Origin: Xenophilus sp. AP218F
GTDB taxonomy: Bacteria > Pseudomonadota > Gammaproteobacteria > Burkholderiales > Chromobacteriaceae
Direction: 5' to 3'
Length of the DNA stretch: 64,000 nucleotides
NCBI GenBank assembly: GCA_002213445.1
Contig: NJIE01000011.1
Span: 46,383 to 110,382, forward strand
In this document: positions 25,496-35,018 of the stretch, piece after piece
Numbering within the stretch: position 1 is the first letter of the stretch
How the letters are laid out: each line of letters starts with the position of its first letter
The notes under the pieces: generated by a model
What the model saw: only the letters and a program-made list of their open reading frames with translations
The model's database searches: none
Told to the model about the DNA's origin: nothing
Made by a program: the position numbers and the translations under genes

Positions 25496-27471
25496 TCCCG
25501 CAGCTTGCGGCGGATCAGGTCGCGCAGCAAGAAGCGGCTGGGATGGATCGCCTGCATCAGGCTGCGCGGCAAGGGTGCCGGCTCGCCCTCTAGCAGCGAA
25601 GCCAGGATCTCTCCGGACAGCGGCGCGGTGATCAGGCCGCGCGAACCGTGCGCGGCGTTGACGAACAGGCCGGGAATCCACGGCGCCGGCGCGTCCGGCC
25701 GCAGCGTGGCGTCGCGAGCCAGTTCGCGGTAACGCTCGGCAAACGCATCCCTGGCGGCCACCGGGCCGATCAGCGGCAGGTAGTCCGGGCTGGTGCAACG
25801 GTAGGCGGCGCGGCCGGCCAGGGCTGCCGGGTCCAGGCGGTCGGCCTGCAGCGCCTGATGCAGGCTGGGCGCGAGGCAGCGCAGCATGTCCAGGTTTTCC
25901 CGATGCTCCTCCGCGCGCGCGGCCAGATCGTCGGCGTCGAACTTGAAAGTCGCGCCCATGCAGTGGTTGCCATGGCGGCGCGGCGAGATATAACCTTCGC
26001 CGCACAGGACGGCGCGCAGCGCGGCGCTGGACTCGGTGGCCGGCGCCTGGGTGACCTGGCCGCGGATGCGTTTGAGCGGCAGGTGGCGGGTGGCGTCGAA
26101 ACCGGCGGTTTCGGCCGCGCCGGCCAGAATCACCACGCGTCCTTGCGCCAAGGGACCCTCCGGTCCCTGGGCCACCCAACTGCTATCGTGCGGGTTGAAG
26201 TCCAGTTCCACTGCGGTCTGGCTGGTCAGAACCCGGATATTGGAGTGCCTGGCCAGATGGCGGACCCAGGCCGGCGGGTGCACCCAGCCGCCTTGCGGAA
26301 AATAGAGCCCGCCGCTGGGCAGCGCCACGCCGGCCGCCGCGCTGGCGCTGTCGCGGTCCAGCAGCCGCATCACCTCCGGCGGCAGGCCCAGCGCCGCCAG
26401 CTCGCGCTGTTTCTTTTCTTCCTTCTCGTCTTGCGCCAGTTGCAGCACGCCGCAGGGCTGCCAGTTATCTTCGTTCGCTTCCAGTTCCGCGCGCAGCATG
26501 CGCAGGCTGTAGCCGTAGCCCGCCAGCACCAGGCGGGTCAGCGGCGTCAGGTGCGGCGACAGCTTGGTGTACAGTACGCCTTGCGGATTGCCGGAGGCGG
26601 CGCTGGCCAGTTGCGGCAGGCGTTCGATCACCGTGACCTGCCAGCCGCGCCGGGCCAGGCTGGCGGCGCTGGCCGCGCCGGCGATGCCGCCGCCGATGAC
26701 GATGGCGCTGCGCTCGCCCCCTGTTTGCGGCGGCGCGGCGAACCAGGGCGGCTGCCAGGCCTGGGCCGCGGCGCTTGGCAACCAGCCGTGGCTGATATGG
26801 CGTTTGTCGCCGTGGCCTGGGGCTTTGCGCACTTCGAAGCCGGCTGCCGCCAGCCCGCGGCGCACCACGCCGGCGCTGGTGAAGGTGGCGAAGCTGGCCC
26901 CTGGCCGGGAGAGGCGCGCCATCTCTTCAAACAGCGCGGTTTGCCACATCTCCGGGTTTTTCGATGGGGCGAAACCATCCAGAAACCAGGCGTCCACGCA
27001 CGCCTCCAGCTCTGGCAGCACGTCGAGCACGTCGCCGATCAGCAAGGTCAGCGTCACGCGGCCGCCGGCCAGCGGCAGTCGGTGCCAGCCGGGCGTCAGC
27101 GTGTCGTATTGGCGCAGCAGCGCGGCGGCGTGGTCGGCCAGCTCCGGCCACAAAGACAGGGCGCGGGCTAGGTCGGCCGGCGTCAGCGGGAATTTCTCGG
27201 CGCTGACGAAATGCAGCCGCGCCGACGGCGGAGCAGCTTGCTCGAACAGCTGCCAGGCGCACAGGAAGTTGAGGCCGGTGCCGAAGCCGGTTTCGGCGAT
27301 GCAGAACTGGCCGTCGGCGGGCAGGGCGGCGAAGCGCTCTTCCAGTTGGTTGTGTTTCAGGAAAACGTGACGGGTTTCGTCAAGACCGGCGTCGCGGGAA
27401 AAGTAAACATCGCCGAAGACGACCGAATGGGGCTGGCCGTCTTGCCAGTCCAGTTGCGCGTGTTGGGTCAT
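25492..27471 (-). CDS. mnmC: Bifunctional tRNA mnm5s2U biosynthesis protein MnmC
   Basis: A 659-residue two-domain enzyme completing mnm5s2U at the wobble base of tRNA-Glu, Lys and Gln. The N-terminal MnmC2 methyltransferase (1-235) shows DVYFSRDAGLDETRHVFL, ETGFGTGLNFL and DAWFLDGFAPSKNPEMW. The C-terminal MnmC1 FAD oxidase (about 255-655) has the dinucleotide motif VIGGGIAGAASAASLARRG and the closing NAAHGSRGLITAPLSGE. Length is normal. It lies 49 nt before selU on the same strand; both modify the same tRNA wobble uridine, which supports joint transcription. Confidence 0.95.
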   Translation of the reverse strand: MTQHAQLDWQDGQPHSVVFGDVYFSRDAGLDETRHVFLKHNQLEERFAALPADGQFCIAETGFGTGLNFLCAWQLFEQAAPPSARLHFVSAEKFPLTPADLARALSLWPELADHAAALLRQYDTLTPGWHRLPLAGGRVTLTLLIGDVLDVLPELEACVDAWFLDGFAPSKNPEMWQTALFEEMARLSRPGASFATFTSAGVVRRGLAAAGFEVRKAPGHGDKRHISHGWLPSAAAQAWQPPWFAAPPQTGGERSAIVIGGGIAGAASAASLARRGWQVTVIERLPQLASAASGNPQGVLYTKLSPHLTPLTRLVLAGYGYSLRMLRAELEANEDNWQPCGVLQLAQDEKEEKKQRELAALGLPPEVMRLLDRDSASAAAGVALPSGGLYFPQGGWVHPPAWVRHLARHSNIRVLTSQTAVELDFNPHDSSWVAQGPEGPLAQGRVVILAGAAETAGFDATRHLPLKRIRGQVTQAPATESSAALRAVLCGEGYISPRRHGNHCMGATFKFDADDLAARAEEHRENLDMLRCLAPSLHQALQADRLDPAALAGRAAYRCTSPDYLPLIGPVAARDAFAERYRELARDATLRPDAPAPWIPGLFVNAAHGSRGLITAPLSGEILASLLEGEPAPLPRSLMQAIHPSRFLLRDLIRRKLRD

Positions 27472-27520
27472 GCGTTTGCTTTGCTAGGGGCCGCCATGAT
27501 GGCGGCCGGGTGAATCTCGA

Positions 27521-28561
27521 TCATGCTGGCAAGCCGGCGACGGCGTCGTCCAGCGCCGCCGCATCGAGGCGCTCCAGCGTCAGCCGCGGCGCGTCGGCCA
27601 GCTGCGGGTAATGGCGCAGCAGCGAACGGTGATAGAGCGGATCGTAATGCCGGCTCAGCAGTTCGGATACCAGTTGCGCAAACGCGCCGCCGGCGATCAT
27701 CTCGTTCCAGTCGTCCAGCTGGCGGCGGGAATGCACATCCTTGAGGAAGCCCAGCTGCTGTTTCAGCATCGCCGGATCGCGCAGGTAGAAATCGTAGTCT
27801 TCCAGCAGCAGGCGCACGCGTTCGGCCAGCGGCGCTTCCACCATCAGGCAAGCGCTTTGCTGCATGCGCCGCATCAAGGCGGCGGGCAGGGCGATGAAGC
27901 CGACGCGCTTGCTTTCCGCTTCGATATACACCGGACGGGCGGGGTCGAAGCCGGCCAACCGCTCGGCGAGCAAGGTGTCGAACCACTTCTGCGACGGCTG
28001 CGGCCGATCGGGCAGACGCCCCAGCACCGAGCCGCGATGGCAGGCCAGCGCTTCCAGATCCAGCGTTTGATGGCCGGCGCGGGCCAGCGCCTGCAACAAC
28101 CGGCTCTTGCCCGATCCGGTGGGGCCGCACAGCACGCGCAGCCGCAAGTTTTGCGGCAAGCGCTCCAGCCTGTCCAGGGTTTGGTGGCGGTAGGCCTTGT
28201 AGCCGCCCTCCAGCTGATGGGCGCTCCAGCCTATCTGGGCGAGGATGATGGCCATGGCTCCGGAGCGCTGGCCGCCGCGCCAGCAGTAAACCAGCGGCCG
28301 CCACGATTTGGGGTGGTCGGCGAAACGCTCCTCCAGATGGCGGGCGATGTTCCTGGCCGCCAGCGCCGCGCCCGCCTTGCGCGCGGCGAACGGAGAAACC
28401 TGCTTATACAGCGTGCCGATGCGGGCGCGCTCGGCGTCGTCCAGCACTGGACAGTTGATGGCGCCGGGGATGTGATCTTCGGCAAATTCCGACGGTGAAC
28501 GCACGTCGATCACCTCGTCAAATTCCCCGCGCTGTGCTACGTTCGCGAGCTTGAAAAGCAT
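27521..28561 (-). CDS. selU: tRNA 2-selenouridine synthase
   Basis: A 346-residue cytosolic enzyme (also MnmH) that replaces sulfur by selenium in s2U of tRNA via a geranylated intermediate. The rhodanese domain (about 5-125) begins with EVIDVRSPSEFAEDHIPGA and carries its catalytic Cys in VYCWRGGQRSGAM. A P-loop GPTGSGKS near 147 belongs to the C-terminal domain. Start ATG 28559-28561. It is divergent from selD, which makes its selenophosphate, with only 18 bp between the start codons. Confidence 0.94.
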   Translation of the reverse strand: MLFKLANVAQRGEFDEVIDVRSPSEFAEDHIPGAINCPVLDDAERARIGTLYKQVSPFAARKAGAALAARNIARHLEERFADHPKSWRPLVYCWRGGQRSGAMAIILAQIGWSAHQLEGGYKAYRHQTLDRLERLPQNLRLRVLCGPTGSGKSRLLQALARAGHQTLDLEALACHRGSVLGRLPDRPQPSQKWFDTLLAERLAGFDPARPVYIEAESKRVGFIALPAALMRRMQQSACLMVEAPLAERVRLLLEDYDFYLRDPAMLKQQLGFLKDVHSRRQLDDWNEMIAGGAFAQLVSELLSRHYDPLYHRSLLRHYPQLADAPRLTLERLDAAALDDAVAGLPA

Positions 28562-28579
28562 GGACTGGGTAGACCCGAA

Positions 28580-29626
28580 ATGGCTGATATCAAATTGACG
28601 CAATTGTCTCACGGCGGCGGCTGCGGCTGCAAAATTGCTCCCGCCGTGCTGGAGTCCATTCTGGCCTCGGCGCAGGAGAAACTGCCGTTCCCCAACCTGC
28701 TGGTGGGCGCGGAGACCAGCGACGACGCGGCGGTCTACCGCCTCAACGACAACCAGGCCATCGTCGCCACCACCGATTTTTTCATGCCCATCGTCGACGA
28801 CGGCTTCGACTTCGGCCGCATCGCCGCCGCCAATGCCCTGTCCGACATCTACGCGATGGGCGGCCAGCCCATCATGGCGCTGGCCATCGTCGGCATGCCG
28901 GTCAACGTGCTGCCGGTGGAGGCGATTCGCGCCATCCTGCAAGGCGGCGAGGCGGTATGCCGCGAGGCCGGCATTCCCATCGCCGGCGGCCACTCCATCG
29001 ATTCGCCAGAGCCGATCTACGGCCTGGTGGCGCTGGGCGTGGTGCATCCCGACCAACTCAAGCGCAACAGCGGCGCGCAAGCCGGCGACGTGCTGATTCT
29101 GGGCAAGGGGCTGGGCGTGGGCGTGCTGGCGCAGGCGATGAAAAAGGGCGTGCTGGACGCGGTGGGCTACCGGGCGCTCATCGCTTCCACCACGCAGCTG
29201 AACAAGGTGGGCGCGGAATTGGCGGCGCTGGAGGGCGTGCGCGCGCTGACCGACGTCACCGGTTTCGGCCTGCTGGGCCATCTTCTGGAAGTGTGCCGCG
29301 GCGCGGGGCTTGCCGCCGAGGTGGACATCGAGAAAATGCCCATCATCGCCGAAGCGCGGCCTTATGCCGAGCAGGGCTACGGCCCGGGGGCGATCGAGCG
29401 CAACTTCCTCAGCTTTGGCGAGCATGTCGACTTCGACGCCGAGGTGCCGGAATGGCAGCGCCGCTTGCTGGCGGATCCGCAAACCAGCGGCGGTCTGTTG
29501 GCGGCGGTGGCGCCGGAGCAAGCGGACGAGGTGCTGGCGCGTTTCCACGCCGCGGGCTTCGGCTACGCCCGCGCCATCGGCAGGCTGGCGGCGGGGGAGG
29601 CCAGGATTGCCGTTCGCCAGCGCTAG
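28580..29626 (+). CDS. selD: Selenide, water dikinase (selenophosphate synthetase)
   Basis: A 348-residue enzyme making selenophosphate from selenide and ATP. The N-terminal glycine-rich active site GGGCGCKI holds Cys15/Cys17 (Cys rather than selenocysteine), followed by DDAAVY, TTDFFMPIVDD and NALSDIYAMGG, the ATP-binding segments. Normal length. Divergent from selU. No selA, selB or selC is in the window, so here its visible role is tRNA selenation. The ribosome site (GGGTAG) is modest. Confidence 0.95.
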   Translation: MADIKLTQLSHGGGCGCKIAPAVLESILASAQEKLPFPNLLVGAETSDDAAVYRLNDNQAIVATTDFFMPIVDDGFDFGRIAAANALSDIYAMGGQPIMALAIVGMPVNVLPVEAIRAILQGGEAVCREAGIPIAGGHSIDSPEPIYGLVALGVVHPDQLKRNSGAQAGDVLILGKGLGVGVLAQAMKKGVLDAVGYRALIASTTQLNKVGAELAALEGVRALTDVTGFGLLGHLLEVCRGAGLAAEVDIEKMPIIAEARPYAEQGYGPGAIERNFLSFGEHVDFDAEVPEWQRRLLADPQTSGGLLAAVAPEQADEVLARFHAAGFGYARAIGRLAAGEARIAVRQR

Positions 29627-29629
29627 GAT

Positions 29630-30103
29630 TTAAAACATCCAGCGCAGGTTGAACGTGGTGACGGCGGACTTCCCGTGATAGCCGCCGGCGGATATTTTTG
29701 GCATGTAGCCGACTTCCAGCGCCAGATTGCGGGTGCCGATGCTGATCTGGGGGAGCGCGACCAGCCCGTCTCGGCCGGAGCCGTTGAGGTAGCCTCCTTG
29801 CAGGATCACGCCGAGCTGCAAGGGACCGGCCAGTTGCCACTCCTTGCGCCATCCGCCAGAGACAAAGTAGGCGGTTTTTCTGTATGAATCGTCGTATGCG
29901 CCGGTTCTGGCTATCCAGCGGCCGTCTTCGTCGTTGCCGGAGAAGGCCCACTCTGCGCCAGCCCCCCAGTTATCCTGGTTCAGGTGGCAGGGATTGCATT
30001 GCGTGTGAATGGAGGCGCCGAACAGCAGCAGGGAGAAATCGTCTGCGAGCGCGCCTGGCGCCGCAATGCAGAAGATCAGAGCAGGAATGACATGGCGTTT
30101 CAT
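29630..30103 (-). CDS. Small outer-membrane beta-barrel protein (PagP-like outline)
   Basis: A 157-residue exported protein: signal peptide 1-20 (ending ALA), then alternating polar/hydrophobic strands and a C-terminal Phe, as in outer-membrane barrels. The stretch GAYDDSYRKTAYFVSGGWR and the repeated WGAGAEW pattern recall small PagP-like barrels, but I cannot confirm the catalytic His/Ser residues of PagP. A Cys pair (CNPC) near residue 37 is unusual. ATG 30101-30103 has a GAGGAG site; the upstream in-frame ATG lacks one. Converges on selD with 3 nt between stops, and is divergent from clpB. Confidence 0.6.
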   Translation of the reverse strand: MKRHVIPALIFCIAAPGALADDFSLLLFGASIHTQCNPCHLNQDNWGAGAEWAFSGNDEDGRWIARTGAYDDSYRKTAYFVSGGWRKEWQLAGPLQLGVILQGGYLNGSGRDGLVALPQISIGTRNLALEVGYMPKISAGGYHGKSAVTTFNLRWMF

Positions 30104-30181
30104 GACTGACTCCTCAGATGGTTTCTGGAGCAACATTCCTCGTTAAATCGACGCTGTTCGAGTAATTTGATGCTAGTCAAT

Positions 30182-30199
30182 GGTGGCAGAGTTGCCACC
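30182..30199. repeat. 7-bp inverted repeat abutting the clpB -35 element
   Basis: GGTGGCA-GAGT-TGCCACC ends one base before the -35 element. Possible operator for an unknown regulator. Confidence 0.45.
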
Positions 30200-30228
30200 C
30201 TTGAAATGCCGCCGGCTATCCCCCAAAT
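30200..30228 (+). promoter_or_regulatory. Sigma-32 heat-shock promoter of clpB
   Basis: CTTGAAA at 30200-30206 and CCCCAAAT at 30221-30228 are 14 bp apart, a near-consensus heat-shock sigma-factor promoter. Transcription would start about 30 nt before the clpB ATG. Confidence 0.85.
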
Positions 30229-30264
30229 GAAATGCATTGAACAGATTTTCAGGGGGAGTTCACG

Positions 30265-32844
30265 ATGCGATTCGATAAACTGACCACCAAGTTCCAACAG
30301 GCGCTGGGCGACGCTCAGAGCCTGGCCGTAGCCGGCGACAACGCCTATATCGAGCCCCAGCACCTGCTGCTGGCGATGCTGGACGATAGCGAAGGCGGCG
30401 TCGGTGGCCTGCTGGCCCGCGCCGGCGTCAACGTTCCCGGTTTGAAGGCCGGCTTGAAGCAGTCGGTGCAACGCCTGCCCAAGGTGCAGGGCAACGGCGG
30501 CGACATCACCGTTTCCCGCGATCTGGGCAACCTGCTCAACGTCACCGACAAGATCGCGATGAAGCTGGGCGATGAGTACATCGCCAGCGAGTTGTTCCTG
30601 TCCGCCCTGTCCCAGGACAAGGGCGAGACTGGCCGCCTGCTCAAAGAGCATGGCGGCAATCACGCCTCCATCCAGGCCGCCATCGACGCGGTGCGCGGCG
30701 GCGAAAACGTGCAGAGCGCCGACGCCGAAGGCCAGCGCGAAGCCTTGAAGAAATACACGATGGACCTGACTGAGCGCGCCCGCCAGGGCAAGCTCGACCC
30801 GGTAATCGGCCGCGACGACGAAATCCGCCGCGCCATCCAGGTGCTGCAGCGCCGCACCAAGAACAACCCGGTGCTGATCGGCGAGCCTGGCGTGGGCAAG
30901 ACCGCCATCGTCGAAGGCCTGGCGCAGCGCATCGTCAACGGCGAAGTGCCGGAAAGCCTGAAGAACAAGCGCCTGCTGGTGCTGGACCTGGCGGCCTTGA
31001 TCGCCGGCGCCAAGTTCCGCGGCGAGTTCGAGGAGCGGCTGAAAGCCGTGCTCAACGATCTGGCCAAGGATGACGGCCAGACGCTGATCTTCATCGATGA
31101 AATCCATACCCTAGTGGGCGCGGGCAAGGCCGACGGCGCGATGGACGCCGGCAATATGCTCAAGCCGGCGCTGGCGCGCGGCGAGCTGCACTGCATCGGC
31201 GCCACCACGCTGGACGAGTATCGCAAGTACATCGAAAAGGACGCCGCGCTGGAGCGCCGCTTCCAGAAAGTGCTGGTGGGCGAGCCGTCGGTGGAGGACA
31301 CCATCGCCATCCTGCGCGGCTTGCAGGAAAAGTATGAAATCCACCATGGCGTGGATATCACCGACCCGGCCATCGTCGCCGCCGCGGAATTGAGCCAGCG
31401 CTACATCACCGACCGCTTCCTGCCGGACAAGGCCATCGACCTGATCGATGAGGCCGCCTCCAAGATCAAGATGGAGCTGGATTCCAAGCCGGAGGCGATG
31501 GACAAGCTCGACCGCCGGCTGATCCAGCTCAAGATCGAGCGCGAGGCGGTGAACAAGGAAAGCGACGAGGCCAGCCAAAAGCGCCTGAAGCTGATCGAAG
31601 ACGAAATCGCCGAGCTGTCGCGCGAGTACGCCGACCTGGAGGAGATCTGGAAGGCGGAAAAGGCCGCTCAGCAAGGCTCGCAGAGCATCAAGGAAGAGAT
31701 AGACCGCCTCAAGGTGGAGATGGAGGATCTCAAGCGCAAGGGCGACTGGCAAAAGCTGGCCGAGCTGCAATACGGCAAGCTGCCGCAGCTGGAAGCGCGC
31801 CTCAAGGACGCCGAGGCCGCCGGCGAGGGCGAGCAGACCAAGCCCAACCGCCTGCTGCGCACCCAGGTGGGAGCCGAGGAAATCGCCGAGGTGGTGAGCC
31901 GCGCCACCGGCATCCCGGTGTCCAAGATGCTGACCGGCGAGCGCGAGAAGCTGCTGCACATGGAGGACGTGCTGCACCAGCGGGTGGTGGGCCAGGACGA
32001 AGCGGTGACCGCGGTAGCCGACGCCATTCGCCGCTCGCGCTCCGGCCTGTCCGATCCCAACAAGCCGTACGGCTCCTTCCTGTTCCTGGGGCCCACCGGC
32101 GTCGGCAAGACCGAGCTGTGCAAGACGCTGGCCGGCTTCCTGTTCGACAGCGAGGATCACCTGATCCGCATCGACATGTCCGAGTACATGGAGAAGCACT
32201 CGGTAGCCCGCCTGATCGGCGCGCCGCCGGGGTATGTCGGCTACGAGGAAGGCGGTTATCTGACCGAGCAGGTGCGCCGCAAACCTTATAGCGTGATCTT
32301 GCTGGACGAGGTGGAAAAGGCGCATCCGGATGTGTTCAACATCCTGCTGCAGGTGTTGGACGATGGCCGGCTCACCGATGGCCAGGGCCGCACCGTGGAC
32401 TTCAAGAATACGGTGATCGTGATGACGTCCAATATCGGCAGCCAGCAGATCCAGGCGATGGCCACCGACGACTATCAGGTGATCAAGCTGGCAGTGATGG
32501 CCGAGGTGAAGACGCAGTTCCGGCCGGAATTCATCAACCGCATCGACGAAGTGGTGGTGTTCCACGGCCTGGGCGAGAAGCACATCCAGTCCATCGCCCG
32601 CATTCAGCTCAAGAGCCTGGAGAGCCGCCTGGCCAAGCTCGATCTTAACCTGCAGATCAGCGAAGAGGCGCTGGCGCTGTTGTCCGAAGCCGGCTTCGAT
32701 CCGGTTTACGGCGCGCGGCCGCTCAAGCGCGCCATTCAGAACGAGCTGGAAAACCCGCTGGCCAAGGCCATTTTGGCAGGCAAGTATCCGCCCAAATCCA
32801 CCGTGATGGTGGAAGCGAAAAACGGGCAGCTTGCGTTTGACTAA
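30265..32844 (+). CDS. clpB: ATP-dependent disaggregase ClpB
   Basis: An 859-residue Hsp100 chaperone that works with DnaK to extract proteins from aggregates in the cytosol. The N-domain (1-145), first AAA+ module with GEPGVGKT (about 207-214), the long middle coiled coil (about 405-525), second AAA+ module with GPTGVGKT (about 610-617) and C-terminal domain are in order. Length matches E. coli ClpB (857). Strong purine-rich ribosome site. The sigma-32 promoter upstream explains heat induction. Confidence 0.97.
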   Translation: MRFDKLTTKFQQALGDAQSLAVAGDNAYIEPQHLLLAMLDDSEGGVGGLLARAGVNVPGLKAGLKQSVQRLPKVQGNGGDITVSRDLGNLLNVTDKIAMKLGDEYIASELFLSALSQDKGETGRLLKEHGGNHASIQAAIDAVRGGENVQSADAEGQREALKKYTMDLTERARQGKLDPVIGRDDEIRRAIQVLQRRTKNNPVLIGEPGVGKTAIVEGLAQRIVNGEVPESLKNKRLLVLDLAALIAGAKFRGEFEERLKAVLNDLAKDDGQTLIFIDEIHTLVGAGKADGAMDAGNMLKPALARGELHCIGATTLDEYRKYIEKDAALERRFQKVLVGEPSVEDTIAILRGLQEKYEIHHGVDITDPAIVAAAELSQRYITDRFLPDKAIDLIDEAASKIKMELDSKPEAMDKLDRRLIQLKIEREAVNKESDEASQKRLKLIEDEIAELSREYADLEEIWKAEKAAQQGSQSIKEEIDRLKVEMEDLKRKGDWQKLAELQYGKLPQLEARLKDAEAAGEGEQTKPNRLLRTQVGAEEIAEVVSRATGIPVSKMLTGEREKLLHMEDVLHQRVVGQDEAVTAVADAIRRSRSGLSDPNKPYGSFLFLGPTGVGKTELCKTLAGFLFDSEDHLIRIDMSEYMEKHSVARLIGAPPGYVGYEEGGYLTEQVRRKPYSVILLDEVEKAHPDVFNILLQVLDDGRLTDGQGRTVDFKNTVIVMTSNIGSQQIQAMATDDYQVIKLAVMAEVKTQFRPEFINRIDEVVVFHGLGEKHIQSIARIQLKSLESRLAKLDLNLQISEEALALLSEAGFDPVYGARPLKRAIQNELENPLAKAILAGKYPPKSTVMVEAKNGQLAFD

Positions 32845-32867
32845 ACCGCGCGACGCGCTATCTTGCC

Positions 32868-32897
32868 AAACGGCCACCGCGAGGTGGCCGTTTTTGT
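32868..32897. terminator. Rho-independent terminator of clpB
   Basis: A perfect 11-bp stem (32868-32878 with 32883-32893), loop GCGA, followed by a T-rich run; it sits between the convergent clpB and tag genes. Confidence 0.88.
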
Positions 32898-32904
32898 TTG
32901 CGCG

Positions 32905-33471
32905 CTAGGCGCTTGGGGATGGGTGCAGAAAGCAGCCGCGCACGTGGTCGTTGACCACGCCGCAGGCCTGCAAATAGGCGTAGATCACCGTGCTGCCGAC
33001 GAAATTCATGCCGGCCTTTTTCAGCGCCTTGCTGATGCGGTCGGACAGCTCGGTCGAGGCCGGCGCGTCGCGGTAATCGTCCCAGCCATGGATTTGCGGC
33101 TGGCCGTCCACGTGCGCCCATAGCCAGTCGGAGAAGCTGCCGTGCTGTTGTTGCATCGCCAGAAACACTTTGGCATTGCGGATGGCGCTATTGATTTTCA
33201 GGCGATTGCGGACGATGCCCGGGTTCTGCAACAGACTTTCCACGTCGGCTTCGGTCATGGCGGCGACTTTGGCCGGGTCGAAATCCTGGAACGCGGCGCG
33301 ATAGCCTTCGCGTTTGCGCAAGATGGTGATCCAGGACAAACCGGCCTGGGCGCCTTCCAGAATCAGCATCTCGAACAGCTTGCGATCGTCGCGTTCGGGG
33401 CGGCCCCACTCCTGATCGTGATAAGCGACATACAGCGGATCGTCTCCGCACCAAGGGCAGCGTGTGGGCAT
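32905..33471 (-). CDS. tag: DNA-3-methyladenine glycosylase I
   Basis: A 188-residue base-excision repair enzyme removing 3-methyladenine. The zinc site is complete: C5, H18, H176 and C180, matching the spacing in E. coli Tag. The catalytic Glu lies in LILEGAQAGLSW (E39). Start at 33469-33471. Alone on its strand, converging on clpB. Confidence 0.95.
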   Translation of the reverse strand: MPTRCPWCGDDPLYVAYHDQEWGRPERDDRKLFEMLILEGAQAGLSWITILRKREGYRAAFQDFDPAKVAAMTEADVESLLQNPGIVRNRLKINSAIRNAKVFLAMQQQHGSFSDWLWAHVDGQPQIHGWDDYRDAPASTELSDRISKALKKAGMNFVGSTVIYAYLQACGVVNDHVRGCFLHPSPSA

Positions 33472-33787
33472 GGCGGGCCTCGCGGTGGAAAAACGCAGTC
33501 TAGCATGGCGCGAGCGATGACCAAGTCATGGCGTGGGCGAGGGCGGCCGCTCGCACGCAGGCCGAATACGTCTTGTCTTGGTCTGGGTCAGAGCCTATAT
33601 CTGCATTATGTGGATGTCGTAGCGATTTCGGCCGAGCCCGCGATTGCGGGGCGGCGAATAACAACAAGTCGGCCAGGCCGACAAAAAGGGGCGGCGGCAG
33701 GCGGTTCGACGCGGTCGGCCGCGGGGCGCGGCAAGGCTTGAGCGTGGCGTCCGGAGCGATCCGGACTGCGCAAACGGGGGACGCTTG
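33472..33787. other. Promoter region of the signalling operon
   Basis: No gene is seen in these 316 bases. A reasonable promoter for the following operon is at 33573-33601 (TTGTCT, 17 bp, TATATC). A GGGGGA ribosome site ends the stretch. Confidence 0.5.
33573..33601 (+). promoter_or_regulatory. Possible promoter of the REC-EAL operon
   Basis: TTGTCT at 33573-33578 and TATATC at 33596-33601 with a 17-bp spacer. The leader would be about 180 nt. Confidence 0.4.
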
Positions 33788-35008
33788 ATGGAGTTGCAAA
33801 CCAAAAGATTTCTGATCCTGGACGACCAGTTGGTGCTGCGCAAGCTGATCTCCAGGCAGGCCAGCTTTTTCAAACGCTACGCCCTGGAAATCGACGAATT
33901 CAGCGATCCGGCGGAAGCGCTGCGCAGCATTTCCGAGGGCGGCTACCACCTGATCATCACCGACATCGGCATGCCGGGCATGAACGGCATCGATTTCATC
34001 AAGAATGTGGCGCGGCTGGGCTACCATTCCGCGCTGCTCATCATCTCCGGCTACGACGGCAAGACCTTGCAGAATATCGCCGAAATGGCGTCCAGCCTTG
34101 GCATGCCCAAATCCCGCTTTCTGGCCAAGCCTTACTCTTCCGAGGTGTTCGTGGAAATGCTCAACAGCATTTTCAACGATCTGGAGAGAGTGGCGCCGTC
34201 GGAGCCGACCGACGTCGAATCGGTGTTCTCCGCCATTTTCAGCGACCGCTTCCAGCTGGAGTTGGAGCCTGTCCTGGCCTTGAACAGCAAGCAGGCGGCG
34301 GGATTCGCGGTGGAGTCGGTGCTGTGCGGCGACGCGACGCGTTATGGCATGCAGGGTCTGTTGCGCCTGCTGGCCACCCGGCCCGGCGCGTCGGCGGTCT
34401 TGCTGGAGACGGTGGTGGAGCGTCTGGGCCGCTTGTTGCAAACGATGCAACTGGAAACGCGGCTGCCGGAGTGCCAGATCAATGTGCCGATCGATTACGC
34501 CTGCCTGGCTTCCGACAATGTATTCGATCATTGCTTCGCCCTGCTGCAGCAACACGATGTCCCCAGCAGCCGCATCGGCTTCGAATTGTCGGAAGGCTTG
34601 AGCGGGCAAGCCAGCGCGCTTTGCTTCGAAAATATCGCCAAGATCAAGTATCTGGGCTTTAGGCTGGTGGCCAGCGACTTCGGCAGCGGCTCCCTGACGG
34701 TCGGCAATATGCTCAAGCTGCCGTTCGACCATGTGAACGTGCCGCTGGAAACCTTGCGCTGGATAAGGTTGATGCAAGGGGAAGACCCGAACGCCTTCCG
34801 CGTATTGCGCTCATACGGGCTGGCGCAGACGGCGCTGACCGCGACTGGGCTGGATGTCGATGGCGATCTGGCGCTGGCCTTGTCGATGGGTTGCCCGTTG
34901 GGGCGCGGCCGCCAGGTGGCCGCGAGCGTGGCCGAAAGCGCGTTGCCTGAGCGCTGGCAGGCGCTGGCCGGGAAGTCCGGCTTGGCGTCCGGCGGCGCCG
35001 GCATTTGA
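33788..35008 (+). CDS. Response regulator with degenerate EAL domain
   Basis: A 406-residue cytosolic protein. Residues 5-130 are a receiver domain with LILDD, the phospho-acceptor Asp in IITDIGMPGMNG, LIISGYD and the AKPYSSEVF end. Residues about 150-390 follow an EAL-domain outline, but the key positions are changed: FAVESVL replaces the EAL motif, FELSEGLS replaces ELTES, and ASDFGSGSL replaces DDFGTGYS. It is therefore unlikely to hydrolyse c-di-GMP and may bind it or act by protein contact. First gene of an operon with a second receiver protein and a hybrid kinase. ATG 33788 preferred over TTG 33785. Confidence 0.82.
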   Translation: MELQTKRFLILDDQLVLRKLISRQASFFKRYALEIDEFSDPAEALRSISEGGYHLIITDIGMPGMNGIDFIKNVARLGYHSALLIISGYDGKTLQNIAEMASSLGMPKSRFLAKPYSSEVFVEMLNSIFNDLERVAPSEPTDVESVFSAIFSDRFQLELEPVLALNSKQAAGFAVESVLCGDATRYGMQGLLRLLATRPGASAVLLETVVERLGRLLQTMQLETRLPECQINVPIDYACLASDNVFDHCFALLQQHDVPSSRIGFELSEGLSGQASALCFENIAKIKYLGFRLVASDFGSGSLTVGNMLKLPFDHVNVPLETLRWIRLMQGEDPNAFRVLRSYGLAQTALTATGLDVDGDLALALSMGCPLGRGRQVAASVAESALPERWQALAGKSGLASGGAGI

Positions 35009-35018
35009 GGAGGGGCGA

